Shown here piece after piece: positions 44,823-56,990 of a DNA stretch of 64,000 bases. Source of the stretch: Zymoseptoria tritici IPO323 (Eukaryota; Ascomycota; Dothideomycetes; Mycosphaerellales; Mycosphaerellaceae); the NCBI RefSeq assembly GCF_000219625.1, contig NC_018206.1, forward strand, positions 1 through 64,000, in the 5' to 3' direction. Under the pieces are notes generated by a model, which searched no databases, had not been told where the DNA came from, and worked only from the letters and a program-made list of their open reading frames with translations. Position 1 is the stretch's first letter. Each line of letters opens with the position of its first letter. The position numbers and the translations under genes are program-made.

Positions 44823-46351
44823 ATTTTTCGAGGCTTAGGTTTTATTTTTCTAGTATACATTTATAGCTAAAGATTAGTAGAAAACCTCTAACTAGTCTAT
44901 AAAAACTCTATAACTCTCTAAAAAACCCTAAGTACCTAATTTACTAAGAAAATCCTTAGGTTTCTAAGCTTTATTAATTTTCCCGAGAGCTATAGATTTT
45001 TCGAGGCTTAGATTTTATTTTTCTAGTATACATTTATAGCTAAAGATTAGTAGAAAACCTCTAGCTAGTCTATAAAAACTCTATACCTACCGAGAAAACC
45101 CTAGGTACCTATTTTACTAAGGAAATCTTAGGTTTCTAAGCTTTATTAATTTTCCTAAGAGCTATAGATTTTTTAAGGCTTAGATTTTATTTTTCTAGTA
45201 TACGTACGTATCTAAAGATTAGTAGAAAACCTCTAGCTAGTCGCTAAAAACTCCGTAGCCCTCTCGAAAACTAAATCTCGATCCGCGCTCGGTCCGACTA
45301 AGTAATTCCTACGAACGATATAAGTAGGGCGACCTAAGAAGATTAAAGGCGGTATTAAAGGAGGACGGCCTAGAAAGGCTAAATAAGTATTAGAATTAGT
45401 TCCTTTATTTACTTATTTATCGATTTAATTAATCTATCTTTCTATTTCTTTTTCTTAGTATTATAAATATTCGAGGTTTTCTCTTAAGCTAGGAGGTTTT
45501 CCTTAACTAGCTATAGGTTTTCTATATATATTTAGATATAGAGGAAGCTAGGAAAACCCTTAGCTAAGCTCTAAAAACTCCGTAGCTCTTAAGAAAACCT
45601 CTAAGTCTTTATTTTACTAGTAAATTTCTTACTATTATAGATACTCGAGGTTTTCTCTTAAGCTAGGAGGTTTTCCTTAACTAGCTATAGGTTTTCTATA
45701 TATATTTAGATATAGAGGAAGCTAGGAAAACCCTTAGCTAAGCTCTAAAAACTCCGTAGCTCTTAAGAAAACCTCGAGTTCTTATTTTTACTAGTAAATT
45801 CCTAGTATTTATTACTATTCGAGGTTTTCTCTTAAGCTAGGAGGTTTTCCTTAACTAGCTATAAGTTTTCCCTATACTATTAGATATAGAGGAAGCTAAG
45901 AAAACCTCTAGCTAAGCCTTTAAAACTTCGTAGCTCTTTTAAAAACCTCGAGTTCTTATTTTTACTAGTAAATTCCTAGTATTTATTACTATTCGAGGTT
46001 TTCTCTTAAGCTAGGAGGTTTTCCTTAACTAGCTATAAGTTTTCCCTATACTATTAGATATAGAGGAAGCTAAGAAAACCTCTAGCTAAGCCTTTAAAAC
46101 TTCGTAGCTCTTTTAAAAACCTCGAGTTCTTATTTTTACTAGTAAATTCCTAGTATTTATTACTATTCGAGGTTTTTTCTTAAGCTACGAGGTTTTCCTC
46201 GACTAGCTATAGGTTTTCTATATATATTTAAATATAGAGGAAGCTTAGAAAACCTCTAGCTAAGCTCTAAAAACTCTATAGCCCTCTCGAAAACTAAATC
46301 TCGATCCGCGCTCGGTCCGACTAAGTAATTCCTACGAATAATATAAGTAGG
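44822..46351. repeat. AT-rich satellites, 173- and 174-bp units
   Basis: First block: the anchor gatttttcgaggcttag (with variants) near 44821, 44994 and 45167, about 173 bp apart. Second block: tcgaggttttctcttaagc at 45471, 45645, 45819, 45993 and 46167, exactly 174 bp apart. Both blocks end in the same unique sequence (ctctcgaaaactaaatctcg, 45262 and 46284), so the array itself was duplicated. Strongly CA/TG-poor. Confidence 0.92.
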
Positions 46352-49300
46352 GTAAATTACTAGGGATAGTCTTTAGTATATTATAGTAGTAGCGAGTCTA
46401 TACCCGCTATAGGCGGTTGTCCTACGTATAAGGGAATCTATCGTCCTAGTTAAATAGGAGCTAAATACGTATTTCCTAGGTATTTAGCTAGGTAGAGAAG
46501 CCGCTAGTACCGGTCGCCCGCCTACTACCGTCTCTAATTAGGGAGACCTAGGGATCTCGACTAGTCGCCTAATCGATAAGGTTATAGGAAAGGCCTTCGA
46601 GTCCTATACGTTCCTATAGAGATACTTCGTCGGGGTCGTTAATATACGGTAAACGGGGTATCTTCCCTAACTATTTAACCGGTATAGATAGCGTCGAGAG
46701 AAGATAGTTATAGTAGCGGAATATATATAGCCGTACGAGTTCCCTTAGGGTTCTATTTAACGTAGCGCGGTAGAGTTCGGCGTCGCCGGCCTATATATAT
46801 CCGGCTAACTAACTTATTAGCGTCTATACCTAGGTCTTAAAGGCTATATAGAGACGGCCCTAACTAGTCGACCGGAGTTTCTACTAGAGGAAGTCGTTTA
46901 TATATACCGTCTATAATAGAACGCCTAATTAGAACCGTAGCTAAATCTAGTCGAATATATCGTTTAGGAGCTAGTAGAGGTTAGTACGACGAAGGGTCTA
47001 TAGGAGAGCTAGCCTACGGCGATCTTAGGGCGTACGTACTCTACGAGACTACTTATACCGGTCTTTCTCTAGCCGGTAGTAACGCCGTATATTACGGCTA
47101 TTTGTAGTAAACGTAAGAATATCGAGAAGGGCGGTTAAGAAAGCCGAGGCTAGGCTCTATTAAATATCGATAGTATCGCTACTAGTAGAGTAACTAGTCC
47201 GCGGGAGTATAGATAGGACTATATAGATTATATATAGCTAGCGGTTAATCTAGGTCCGGATATAGTAGAGTATATTACGCCTCTCGAGTATAAAGAAGGG
47301 CTAGTATATCTATCTATTCGTATACTATATAAGAGCCGGTTAATCGAGACCGGTAGGGACTTATACTTTCTAAAATAAGTCCTAGGATATCCGATATTCC
47401 TCTCGGACCCTAAAGCCGTATAGACTATCCTCGTACGACTAGAGCGAGTAGTAGACTAACTAGACTTTATACTTAAACGCTATAAAGATACGACGGCGCT
47501 ATAGAGCCTTAGTAGCCTACCCTCGCCGGGAGACCGCCTAGGCTTTATCGGCTATACTCTACGAGAAGGCGAGGCTACTATATACCGGCTAGGAGAATAG
47601 AGGTTCGGTCGACCGGTCGACTAGTATAAAGAGATCCTTAATATTATTATACCCTTATATAAAGGCGATACCGCCTAAACGCTTAGGTAATTCGCGCTTT
47701 AATTCGCCGCGAACCGTAGTACTATTAAAGGTCCTACTCTACTAGTAGAGCTCTAGCTTTATATTAAGCCGGCTAGCTTAGTATTCGTTATAGTTCGTAT
47801 AGTAGAGTAGAACGAGGGGTTCTCGATAAACCCTCGACCGGTTTATAGGTTAGTAGGCTAGGTCCTTAAATATAAGATCTACGAAGGCGGTATCGAAGTC
47901 GATATACTCCTCGTCGAATTATCGTTTAAGGGACCGGTCGACTACTTACTAAAGGCTAGCGATAGACGTCTTACGGAGCTCGAGCTTATAGCCGTAGCGT
48001 ACTATAATTAGTTCCGCTTCCTACTAGTCCTCTTCGTCGTCTACTAGGCGTTTATAAATATAGGTCTAGAGACGCGCGAGTAGTAGTACCCTAGGACGCC
48101 GGGCCTAATCGCTCGGCTATATATTTAGAAGGTCGTAGAATAGCTCGCTAAACGACCGGTTAATCGACCGAATCGACTACCGCTAGCGAGCGTAGGACTA
48201 GTTATACGCCTATTCGAAAGTATAAGGATAGTACTAGAGAATATCGTCTAGGTAGGTATCTTCGAGGGTAGGTATAAAGATTTTATTAATAAAATGCGCT
48301 TACTAGATCCGGTTAAGGTAGTAGCGGCGCTATTTATCGACCGCTCGTTACCGCTTTATAGATAGTAAAGGTAGGTTTAGGAAGAAGATATAGGTATCGA
48401 AGCTAGTAGTACCGAAGCTATAGGCGAGCCGGAAGTACTTATACGTCGTTAGGCGGATGCCCGACCGGCTAATAGGTATATACTAGTTACTAGAAAGAGT
48501 CTTTATAAACCGTAGCTAGTAATAGAACTAGATACTATACCGATAGGCTATAAGTAAGGTTAGTAGTAGGAATAGGGTATTAATATCCTACCGGCGTATT
48601 ATTATAAAGGGCCGCTACTAGTACGTTAGATAGGACCGCTCGAGCGATAGGACCGGTCGGTTATCGTCTAGTATACCGGTACTACTAGCGAGGAGTCTTT
48701 CCTATACGATATAGTAGATCTAGTCTTAACTATAGACCGGGAGAACTCTATACTCTATAATATATCGTATTATATCGGGAATCGTACGTCGTTCCTCTAT
48801 ATTTATATCTCTATCCGGGGACCGGTCTTAACTCTCCTTATCGCTTTTTCTAGTAACCTTAAGGCTCTAGTTATAGTAGAACTAGCGGAGTATTTAACCG
48901 GTCCCCTACTTCTCTAGACTAGCGCTATCTCCTATTACCTAAGAATACTTATAGCCGCTATAGTAAAAGGCTCTTTAGAGTATCCGAATAGTATAGAGAG
49001 TTATAGTATTCCTAACCTCTTCGCTCTTATCCTAATCTATCCCTCTACTACCTCGTACGCTCGACCGGTCGCTACTAGTATACGACGACGAATCGTCCTT
49101 AACGTCTTCTTCTTCTTCTTCTCCTACGTCGCTATTAGTAAGTAACTAGTCGTTAGGATCCCGAGGAACGGGCTCCTATATCTTAGGCTCGTCGATAACC
49201 GGTATTATAGTATACCTTATCCCTACCTTCTCGTCCTCGTTAGTAGCGCTACTACCTAAAGTAACTAACCGGTCGCTACGTATATCCGAAAAGTCGTCCT

Positions 49301-50200
49301 CGACGTAATCCTCTTTTTACTCCTCTTCTTCCTCGTCTTCTTCTATACGAGTAGTAAGTAACCGGTTATCGAGGTTAGAAGGGTTAAGGTCCTAATTTGT
49401 CTCGAATTCGTCGATAACCGGTAATAGAGGGCTAAGCTCCTAGTCCGACTCGAACTCGTCGATAACTAGTAACTCGAATTCGTCGATAACTAGTAGTAGA
49501 GGGTCGGGCTCCTAGGCTATTTTAGATTTATCGATAACCGGTAGTAGGGGTACGGCCTACTAGTTAGTACGGATACCTATCGCTACGATACCTCTAACGA
49601 GGGTATTCTAGTCGGACTCGTCGACCGGTCTATATAGTAGCGCTACGTACGAAGGAGGTTTAGGAGCGATTTTCCGAGGGCTCCTCCTAAGGATAGCTAT
49701 CTCTAGGGCGTCTTCTACGAGCTCGGCCGGATAGTACTACTACTACTACGCCGCGCTTACTATAACGGATAGTCCTACGACGATAGATAGTCCGGCTACG
49801 ACCGGTACCTATAGTTATAAGGTATCTACGAGAGTATCCTATCGTCGCCGTACGCGAAGCTCTCGCTAAGTCTATAACTAACGTTCGTAGGTAGCGGTAT
49901 CGAAGGCGGCTTATAACCGCGGAGACTAGTAAACTACTCGCCTAGGTATCGCTCCGAGCGACCTCTCGTAGGAGGGAATTAAGTAAGAACCGAAGCTATA
50001 CTAGGAGTAGGGCGGTATATAGGTACGTCCTCGTCGTCTCGGTATATTAGAAAAAGTAAGGGTATAGACCCCGCGACTAGTAGACGAATTAGTAGTCGCG
50101 AAAGGTAGCTTTAGATCGCTAGACTAATTAGCGGTACTAAAAGCTAGCTTTAGCTTACGGAGACCGCCTAACCCTAACCCTAAACTACCTTATAGTATAG
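46352..50200 (-). mobile_element. RIP-exhausted copy of the 27158-31005 repeat element
   Basis: Colinear with 27158-31005 and of the same length (3849 against 3848 bp), so almost without indels, but nearly every CA or TG of the other copy is TA here (for example gccagggatag to actagggatag). It contains a single 1577-bp unit (48618-50200), not three, and ends with the same telomere-like aaccctaaccctaaacta. All minus-strand frames are closed by stops. Confidence 0.92.
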
Positions 50201-51113
50201 CCTCCTTTAATATAGAGTTTATACTTAGTAAACGCTAGTAATCCTAAAACGGGATAATCAGCTAAGATTATACTAAGAAACGCCGAGATCTCCTAGCTTA
50301 AACTTACCTTCGTCCGTCTTCTATACTCGACCTATATAATTATAGTAGTTAAGCGTCTACTTTCCGCTCTTCCGTATAGTAGTATCTAACGACTATACTT
50401 TAGTAAGAGCTTCGGTCTATACCTTAACGCTAATATACTACGGAGCGAACTAATCTATTATATTTAGTATATAAAAGGCTTAGAGATCTATAGGTAGAGT
50501 TAAGGTTACTAGTAGCGGTATTAGAGTTAGAGTATTAGTATTAGACGGAGGATTATTAATAGCTCGTATTAGTATATCGTCGCGGTTAAGAAGCGGTAAG
50601 CCCTACGCTTCGAGCCTAGTATTCTTAGTAGCTTTACCTACTTTAGAGTTTATTAATATAAAGGCTATAGTAAGATCGAGAGCGAGAGCGAGAGCGGTAG
50701 AGATTAGTAGTAGTAGTAGTAATATTAATATTCGAGAGAGAGAGAAACAACCGCGGAAGGGGATATTTAAACCTACTAAACGCCCTTATTAGTATTATAC
50801 GTACTTATATATAATTGTTAGCTCTTAGCGTAATCTTAGTAGCTAGCTAACAATATCTAGTAATATATAGCGACAATAGGAGCGTTTATTAAGGGAGTAA
50901 AGTTATTTAAGCCCTATACGTAACTATTAAATCTATAAAAAACACGTAGTAAGGGAAACTTCCGTTTAGTACACTATCGGAACTCTAGCCCTTTCTAATC
51001 GTAGGTACTATTTTACTAATCTACTGTCCTACCTAATTAATCCTACATAGACCTGCACTATTTCGGCAAGGACTAGATCGCCTTCTAGGCTATACATTTG
51101 TCCATTGCTGCTA
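50201..51113. other. RIPed DNA with a TAG-riddled frame
   Basis: The plus strand at about 50440-50740 reads a peptide interrupted almost only by TAG, as if a Gln-rich protein had been RIPed. Trinucleotide tagtag runs lie near 50705. From about 51030 normal CA/TG content returns. Confidence 0.5.
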
Positions 51114-53003
51114 TTATGCTAATTGTAATGGCTTAGGAATGTTCTTTCTTTCTTCTTCGCCATCATCCTTCCTATTTACACTCACAGCCCAAGAACTGGA
51201 TTCTCTGATTTTCGCGGCATAGAACCAAAACCAGATCGCTATCCCAACGAACACGGTTGCGATAATCGCCAAGATCGAAGTGCTGATGTTGCTGCCCAGG
51301 TTCGTGAACATCTGCCTGGCGAATATTGGGAACGCGCCGCTGAGGATGCCCCGGATGACCGCAAGAGGCGCGTTTGCAGATGCAGCATACATGGCATAGG
51401 AGTCAGTAAGGTAGCCTTGCAGAATGCCGTCAAACTCATTGAGGCAGGCTCCCACCAGTATCAGGGCAGCCAGGGAGACGAATGGGGAGATGGTCGGAGC
51501 CTGGCGATGGCAAATGTGTCAGCTTGGTCCATGGCTTCTCGCGAGACAAGTGGTTCGAATTGCGGCCAACTCACATAAGGCGGCACCGTCCATGCAAACC
51601 ACCAAAGCGCAGCACATAAGACCGGTGCTGCGACAAAGAAGCCCGTAATCTTGTCCTCTGGAGTAATGGCTTTGCGCTGCCGGATACGAGCGGAGAGAAC
51701 ATGCCAGTCAAACAGCCGGAGAGGAATGGTCAAGATCAGGCCGATGATCCACGTCAAGTACACAAGCGATGCCTCGCGCTCGCTGAAGCCGAAGACCTGG
51801 TACGTGACAGTCAGACCCTCCGTCTGAAGATACACGGACGAAAAGATGACAGCACTCATGATGGAGACAGTGCAGATGATGGGCTCAGTGAAGAAGAACC
51901 GGACAGGTCTGCAGAGCATGGTCCGCGCAAAAGTGCTAAGGTCAGGGACGTGATCAGCTTTGTCCTGTTGAAGACCTCGGAAGCCTGTGGTTCTTTCCAC
52001 TAAAACGATCTCTCTCTTCAACACGACGCTGGGTCGACTCTCCTTGGTCCATAAGAACAGAAAGGAATTGCCTGCGAGTAAGATTGCTGAGATGTGATAG
52101 ACCCATGGCCTGTCGAAGGTGTCGTCAGCGACGGAGGGAGACATTCAAGGCGACTCAAATCAGGTACTTACCAGCCTAACGAAGTGCTGACATATGTCGC
52201 GAACGCAGGTCCGACAGCGATGCCAATGATGGAGCCCTTGATCCATGTGTCAATCGCCCACACTCGGGGTCGAATACTCCACATATCCTCCAATGCTCCC
52301 GATCCGACGACGGTAGGTAACGCTGAAAGGAAGCCATTGAAGAAGCGTCCTATGATGATCGCTGGCAAGGACTGGGGAGCCCCAACCACGATGCAGGACA
52401 CGACATAGGCTACGGCAGCGAGAACATTGGTACGTTTTCGACCAAAGCTTTCGGTGTAAGGCGGAAACAAGAGACCGCCAGCAGCTTGCCCGAAGAAGAA
52501 CCTTGGACAAGGTCAGCATTCCATGTCTGGACCGGCGTTCTGGAGACTTGCATGGACGCAAAGGCGATGTTCGCTACCACTGGACTGATTCGCAGTCCTT
52601 CTTGCGCCGAGCGGGCGGTTGCCGTCTGGTTGATGTGTCAGTTGTCACATCCGTCCTACAGTATGGCCGATCTGAGACTCACACCAACATTTCCTGTCAT
52701 GGCCCTGTATTCGACAACATTTCAGAACGGCCTTTGACATCCCGAACAACCAGATCGATGGCCAACTTACGAGATCGTAATGAATGTGGTAAGAACGCCG
52801 GTATCGTACAGCTTTCTCGGCATTTTCCAATTTCTAGGATGTGCAAGTGCTCCATCGGCCCAAGTAACGTTGCCATCTGCGCCAATTTCAATCCCGCGAT
52901 TTGTCAACTCTTGTTGGACATGGCGAGGTACGTCTTGCTGCGGTTGATTTTCTTTTCCACTCTGGGCGTCCTCCTCTATTTTCTGCCTCGCCTCCCCGTG
53001 CAT
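51114..53003 (-). CDS. Major facilitator superfamily transporter (drug/polyamine antiporter type)
   Basis: The last three exons are well supported: about 52470-52172, 52109-51575 and 51500-51114, joined in phases 2 and 0 (GTAAGT...CAG; GTGAGT...CCAG). They encode the hydrophobic helices of a 12-TM MFS carrier, with the loop 2-3 signature TESFGRKRTNV, an LGWPWVYHISAIL segment and a C-terminal helix ILAIIATVFVGIAIWFWFY. A hydrophilic N-terminal exon (53003-52771) begins MHGEARQKIEE and ends LTTFITIS before GTAAGT. How it joins the exon around 52620-52500 (AQEGLRISPVVANIAF) could not be solved in frame, so one exon may be misread or the gene slightly damaged. Proton-coupled export of small molecules at the plasma membrane is the family role. 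Divergent from the decarboxylase gene. Confidence 0.78.
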
Positions 53004-53602
53004 CGCGCTTGCTTTCTGCGATATATCGGATACGCAACGAATCTGGCCAGGTAGAAGCGACAAATGAACATGTCTGATGGAGCATGGAAACACAAGAGTC
53101 GCGAGACACAAAATTGACAGACGAAGTCATAAAGCAATGATGAGATCATCTGAACCCTGGATCGGAAAAGATGCATCGAAGATCGGCGTGCTGAATGGTG
53201 GGCCTGATCTACGGTGATATAATCCGAATGGAGTAACTGTATATTTCTGTTAGCCTGTGTAACGTCATATTTGCCAGCACATCGGGCTCGATCTGCGGAC
53301 TTGACTGACGATTCTTCTTGTCGGCAGTCTGTCTCACGGATATCAAGATGTGATAGTTCAGTCGCTGCTTTCTCGAACTTAGTAGCAGTCGCAATCGTCT
53401 ACGCCGGACCTGACTATGCTGTACAAAACCATGCACAGCTACGTACCTATACTTACCGTCATCTTGTCGATGCGCTAGACCCTCCTTGCAGCATCGATCG
53501 ATTGAAAGCCAATCTGACATACCGAATCACGGAGGACAGGCTTTCGAAGGACAGCCTGCCACACGATACCGTCCAACATTCTAGTCGTTCCAGACGACAG
53601 CC
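53004..53602. promoter_or_regulatory. Divergent promoter between transporter and decarboxylase genes
   Basis: About 600 bp, non-RIPed, without a supported gene. It separates two divergent unique genes, so it probably controls both. No specific binding site is claimed. Confidence 0.5.
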
Positions 53603-55004
53603 ATGGAGGCATTGGCCAACTATGGAGCAAAGATCATGCCAGAGATGATATCTCGCACCGAGTCGGTCTACATATACACCGAAGATGGTCGGAAAATCTT
53701 AGACTGGACGTCCGGACAGGTATGTTTGTCCTCAGCCTTCTCCTTCAACCGCAATGCAGTCTAATGTATTCGCCCACCAAGATGGCATCTTTGCTCGGCC
53801 ATTGCCATCCAGAAGTAGTCGAGACAATCAGATCAGCTGCGGGGAAGCTTGACCATGTCTCGTCGTGCATGCTCGCTCCTCCTGTGGTCGAGCTGGCCAA
53901 GCGACTCACAGACGCTCTCCCTTCTGGCCTCGACAAGGCAGTCTTCTTCAGCACAGGCTCTGAGAGCAATGAAGCCGCAATTCGCTTGGCCAAATTGTAC
54001 ACCGGGAAGTTCGAGGTCGTTGCGTTGGGACAGTCCTGGCACGGCATGAGCGCCGAAGCACAAGCAGCACAATACCAGGGCGGCCGCAGAGGTTATGGTA
54101 AGCGACTGTTGAATCATGCAACATGTCCACGTCTTTAACGCTCGTAGGACCGTCGATTCCCGGGCAACATATGCTTCCTCAGCCCAATGCGTATCGATCA
54201 CCTTTCCGGAATCGTGACGGCTCATACGACTGGGAGACTGAACTGGACTACGGCTGGAGTCTGATCGACCAATCATCTTGTGGGTCGCTTGCTGCCTGTC
54301 TGGTGGAGTGCATTCAAGGCGATGGCGGTATCCACGTGCTGCCACCTGGCTATCTCAAAACCATCAAGCAACGTTGCGAGGCTCGTGGAATGCTTCTTAT
54401 TGTGGACGAAGCTCAGACCGGGCTGGGACGGACGGGGAAGCTCTTCGCGATTGAGCACGATGATGTCGTCCCTGATATTCTGACTTTGAGCAAACCGCTC
54501 GCCAATGGTCTGCCGTTGAGTGCCATGGTCACTAGTGCAGAGATTGACGCACGAGGCAAAGAAAAAGGTTTCTTGTTCTTCACGACTCACACGAACGAGC
54601 CACTTCTGGCAGCGGTAGCGAATACGGTCCTCACAGTTCTCGTCAGGGACAACCTCGTGCAGAACGCCGTAGCGAGAGGCGAACAACTCAAGAACGGGTT
54701 CTTGAAGCTCAAGGATCGGTATGCATGTATTGGCGATGTTCGTGGTCGAGGACTGATGTTGGGTCTTGAGATCGTGGATGATCGTCGACGCAAGACCGGC
54801 AATCCCAAGCTTGCCCGAGCACTGTCTGAGGCACTGTGGCACAAGGGCGTTTGGTGCCAATTGCAAGCCGGTGCTGTCTTTCGAATTGGGCCTCCCATCA
54901 CCATTACTTCAGATCAGGTGTCGGAAGGCTTGCGAATGATGGACGAAGTTTTCCGGAGTACAACGAGAACTGTCGTGGCGCAGAAAACGGCGAGATCTCA
55001 TTGA
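53603..55004 (+). CDS. Class-III PLP enzyme, probable 2,2-dialkylglycine decarboxylase
   Basis: Exons 53603-53719, 53782-54097 and 54148-55004 join in phases 0 and 1 into 429 aa, close to the 433-residue bacterial enzyme. Visible class-III features: MASLLGHCHPEVVE, the STGSESNEAAIRLAK phosphate-binding block, the SWHGM segment, VDEAQTGLGRTG with the PLP-ring aspartate, and the Schiff-base lysine in TLSKPLANGLPLSAM (about residue 260), a wording typical of dialkylglycine decarboxylases. That family decarboxylates 2-aminoisobutyrate or isovaline and transfers the amino group to pyruvate. Other class-III transaminases are possible. Non-RIPed; divergent from the MFS gene. Confidence 0.88.
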
Positions 55005-56990
55005 TAGATGCTGAGAGCAAAGCCATTGGGAGATTCGATGCACGTGGAGAACTGTGGTCAAGAAAAGTTGCTTTGCATTTCCGGCCGAACGAGAGACCAG
55101 ATATGTACTCCAGACATGTACTCCAGACAAACGCCCTTCCAAACCAATCAACCACTCCAAACGATGACATTCCTTCACATCCAACACGTCGCAAGCCTGA
55201 CCATCGTCCAACGCCAACGTCAGGAGTCCAAATGAAGCAGCTGAAGATATCATCTTGGCTACACAAGGTCGATGTCAGCACATGCACAACGCAGCCAGGC
55301 CGAAAGAGGTTTTCGTACCCAGGTGAGCATAGGCTTGCTCTCCAACATTCGCGAGGCGGAGCCGCTACTCGAACAGCAAGCTTCCACCGGCATCGCCACC
55401 GCTCTTGGTACAGGCGAGGCAGACGCACGTGTTATGCTCGCTACGCAAGGTCGATGTCAGCACATGTGGAACGCAGCCAAGCCGAGAGAGGGTGTTTATA
55501 CCATTTTGGGCACTCGCTCGGTCCGCAAGTTTTCACGTGTGCGGAGCAAGCTTGGTCGGGTGTCAACCCTTTTGAAATATCCTCGTCTCTCATGCACCTT
55601 GCCTTGAAACGATCAGCAAATCAGGACGGCGATGAAGGAGAATGTCGGGCTTACTGCGGCCATGGGCGAGAGGAGGCCCATCAAGACGGCGGCAGTGGCA
55701 GCAAGATTGGTGATTGCGAAGGCCTTCATGTTTGGTATGGTGAATCCCTTTGAGATCAGAAGTGTCGACCTTGAAGCTGTTGTTGATGTTTGGAATGAGA
55801 TGGAAGGAACCTCGAGTGGGCAGTGGTCTTTTATGACCGTCTCCCCATCCCGAATCTCGGGAGATCAGTCGTGTTCATCATCAGCCGAAAGAGCCGGAAA
55901 AATATTTACTGTCCAGGTGGTGTTGGATAACCTTCGTATCGGCACTCTCCCGAACACCGAAGGTTCATCACCTCTGCGATCCCTGTCTCTGATATCTGAA
56001 TGCGGGCTTCACTTCCTTCCACCTCTGTCTTGAGCGAGCGCATGAGACGGATCACTGCCGGTGGGCGTACCGTTTCCTGTATACCTCTCTACAGCAACTC
56101 CGCGGACACGCTCCTTGAGCAAAAACCGCGACTCCGTCGAGCTAGCATTGGCACGAGAGTCTGGGTAAAGTATTACGCCCGCGGTATTACCCTCACAGTA
56201 TTACCCTCATGGGCAGGGCACTTCTTGCTTCGGAGAAAAGAGCTATACTTGCACGCTCAGGGGTAAGTCCTTGTTCATCGAACCATCTTGCTCCAGGGTC
56301 ACAGCGCGGTCCATCCGGTGCGCTCAGACGCAGCTAGCGCAGGAATGAGTGCCCGTTTCCCGGAAACGACACCACTGCATCGTCAGTTCCGAATCATTGC
56401 AACACGTGAAGATTGTCGATACCCGCCCGAAAGGGGAGACCGCCAGAATTTTCCACTTAAGCATTAAACCGTCCCAGATATTGTAGGAGTTGTGCAAAGG
56501 CAAGCAAACGCGAACTCACGCAACCATGATCGCGATCCCTTGTATGCTGATTGACCCTCTGTCCATGGAAGCTCATGCTTGAAGCTGACGCCGACCAATA
56601 CAGCCGGAAGAGGGGGAAGCTTTGGCCATGAGAGAGCTGTGTAAACGCGGAGAGAGCACCTTTTCATAGGACGCGTGTCTTGTCTAACCTCCCAAAAATT
56701 GGTGAGGCCCAACAAGAAAGGGCCATGTGGAACACGCATGGATGAGGTCAAAGTTCAGAGGGAAATACTAACGAGCGGTGCCCTCGAATATAGTAGCCGG
56801 TGCCCTCGAATATCGTCTGTATGTCGCGTGTTAGTCAGATCCCAGATTATAGTCGATTTCCGGTGTAATATAGGGCCGTGCGCGGGATACCTCGCGACAC
56901 GCGAGTACGCGTTGTTATCCTTCCTTCTACTACCTCTTCTACTACCCCTTCTACTACCGCTATTGCCCTTAAATCGTTATATCTAGCTCT
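55005..56990. other. Non-RIPed island without an identified gene
   Basis: Several short plus-strand frames (55008-55235, 55272-55607, 55632-56033) could be exons or remnants of one protein (REAEPLLEQQASTGIATALG; AKAFMFGMVNPFEIR), but no family or splice chain is convincing. A segment of about 50 bp around aaggtcgatgtcagcacatg at 55266 is repeated at 55444. At 56800-56900 a short duplicated phrase (ggtgccctcgaatat) marks the passage into RIPed DNA. Confidence 0.45.

Noticed and set aside
21195..46351. Satellites considered as a centromere
   Set aside because: Arrays are short (under 1.6 kb each), differ in sequence and lie 20-46 kb from a telomere.
55272..56033. Two plus-strand frames read as one enzyme
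   Set aside because: No convincing intron joins them and no family signature is visible.
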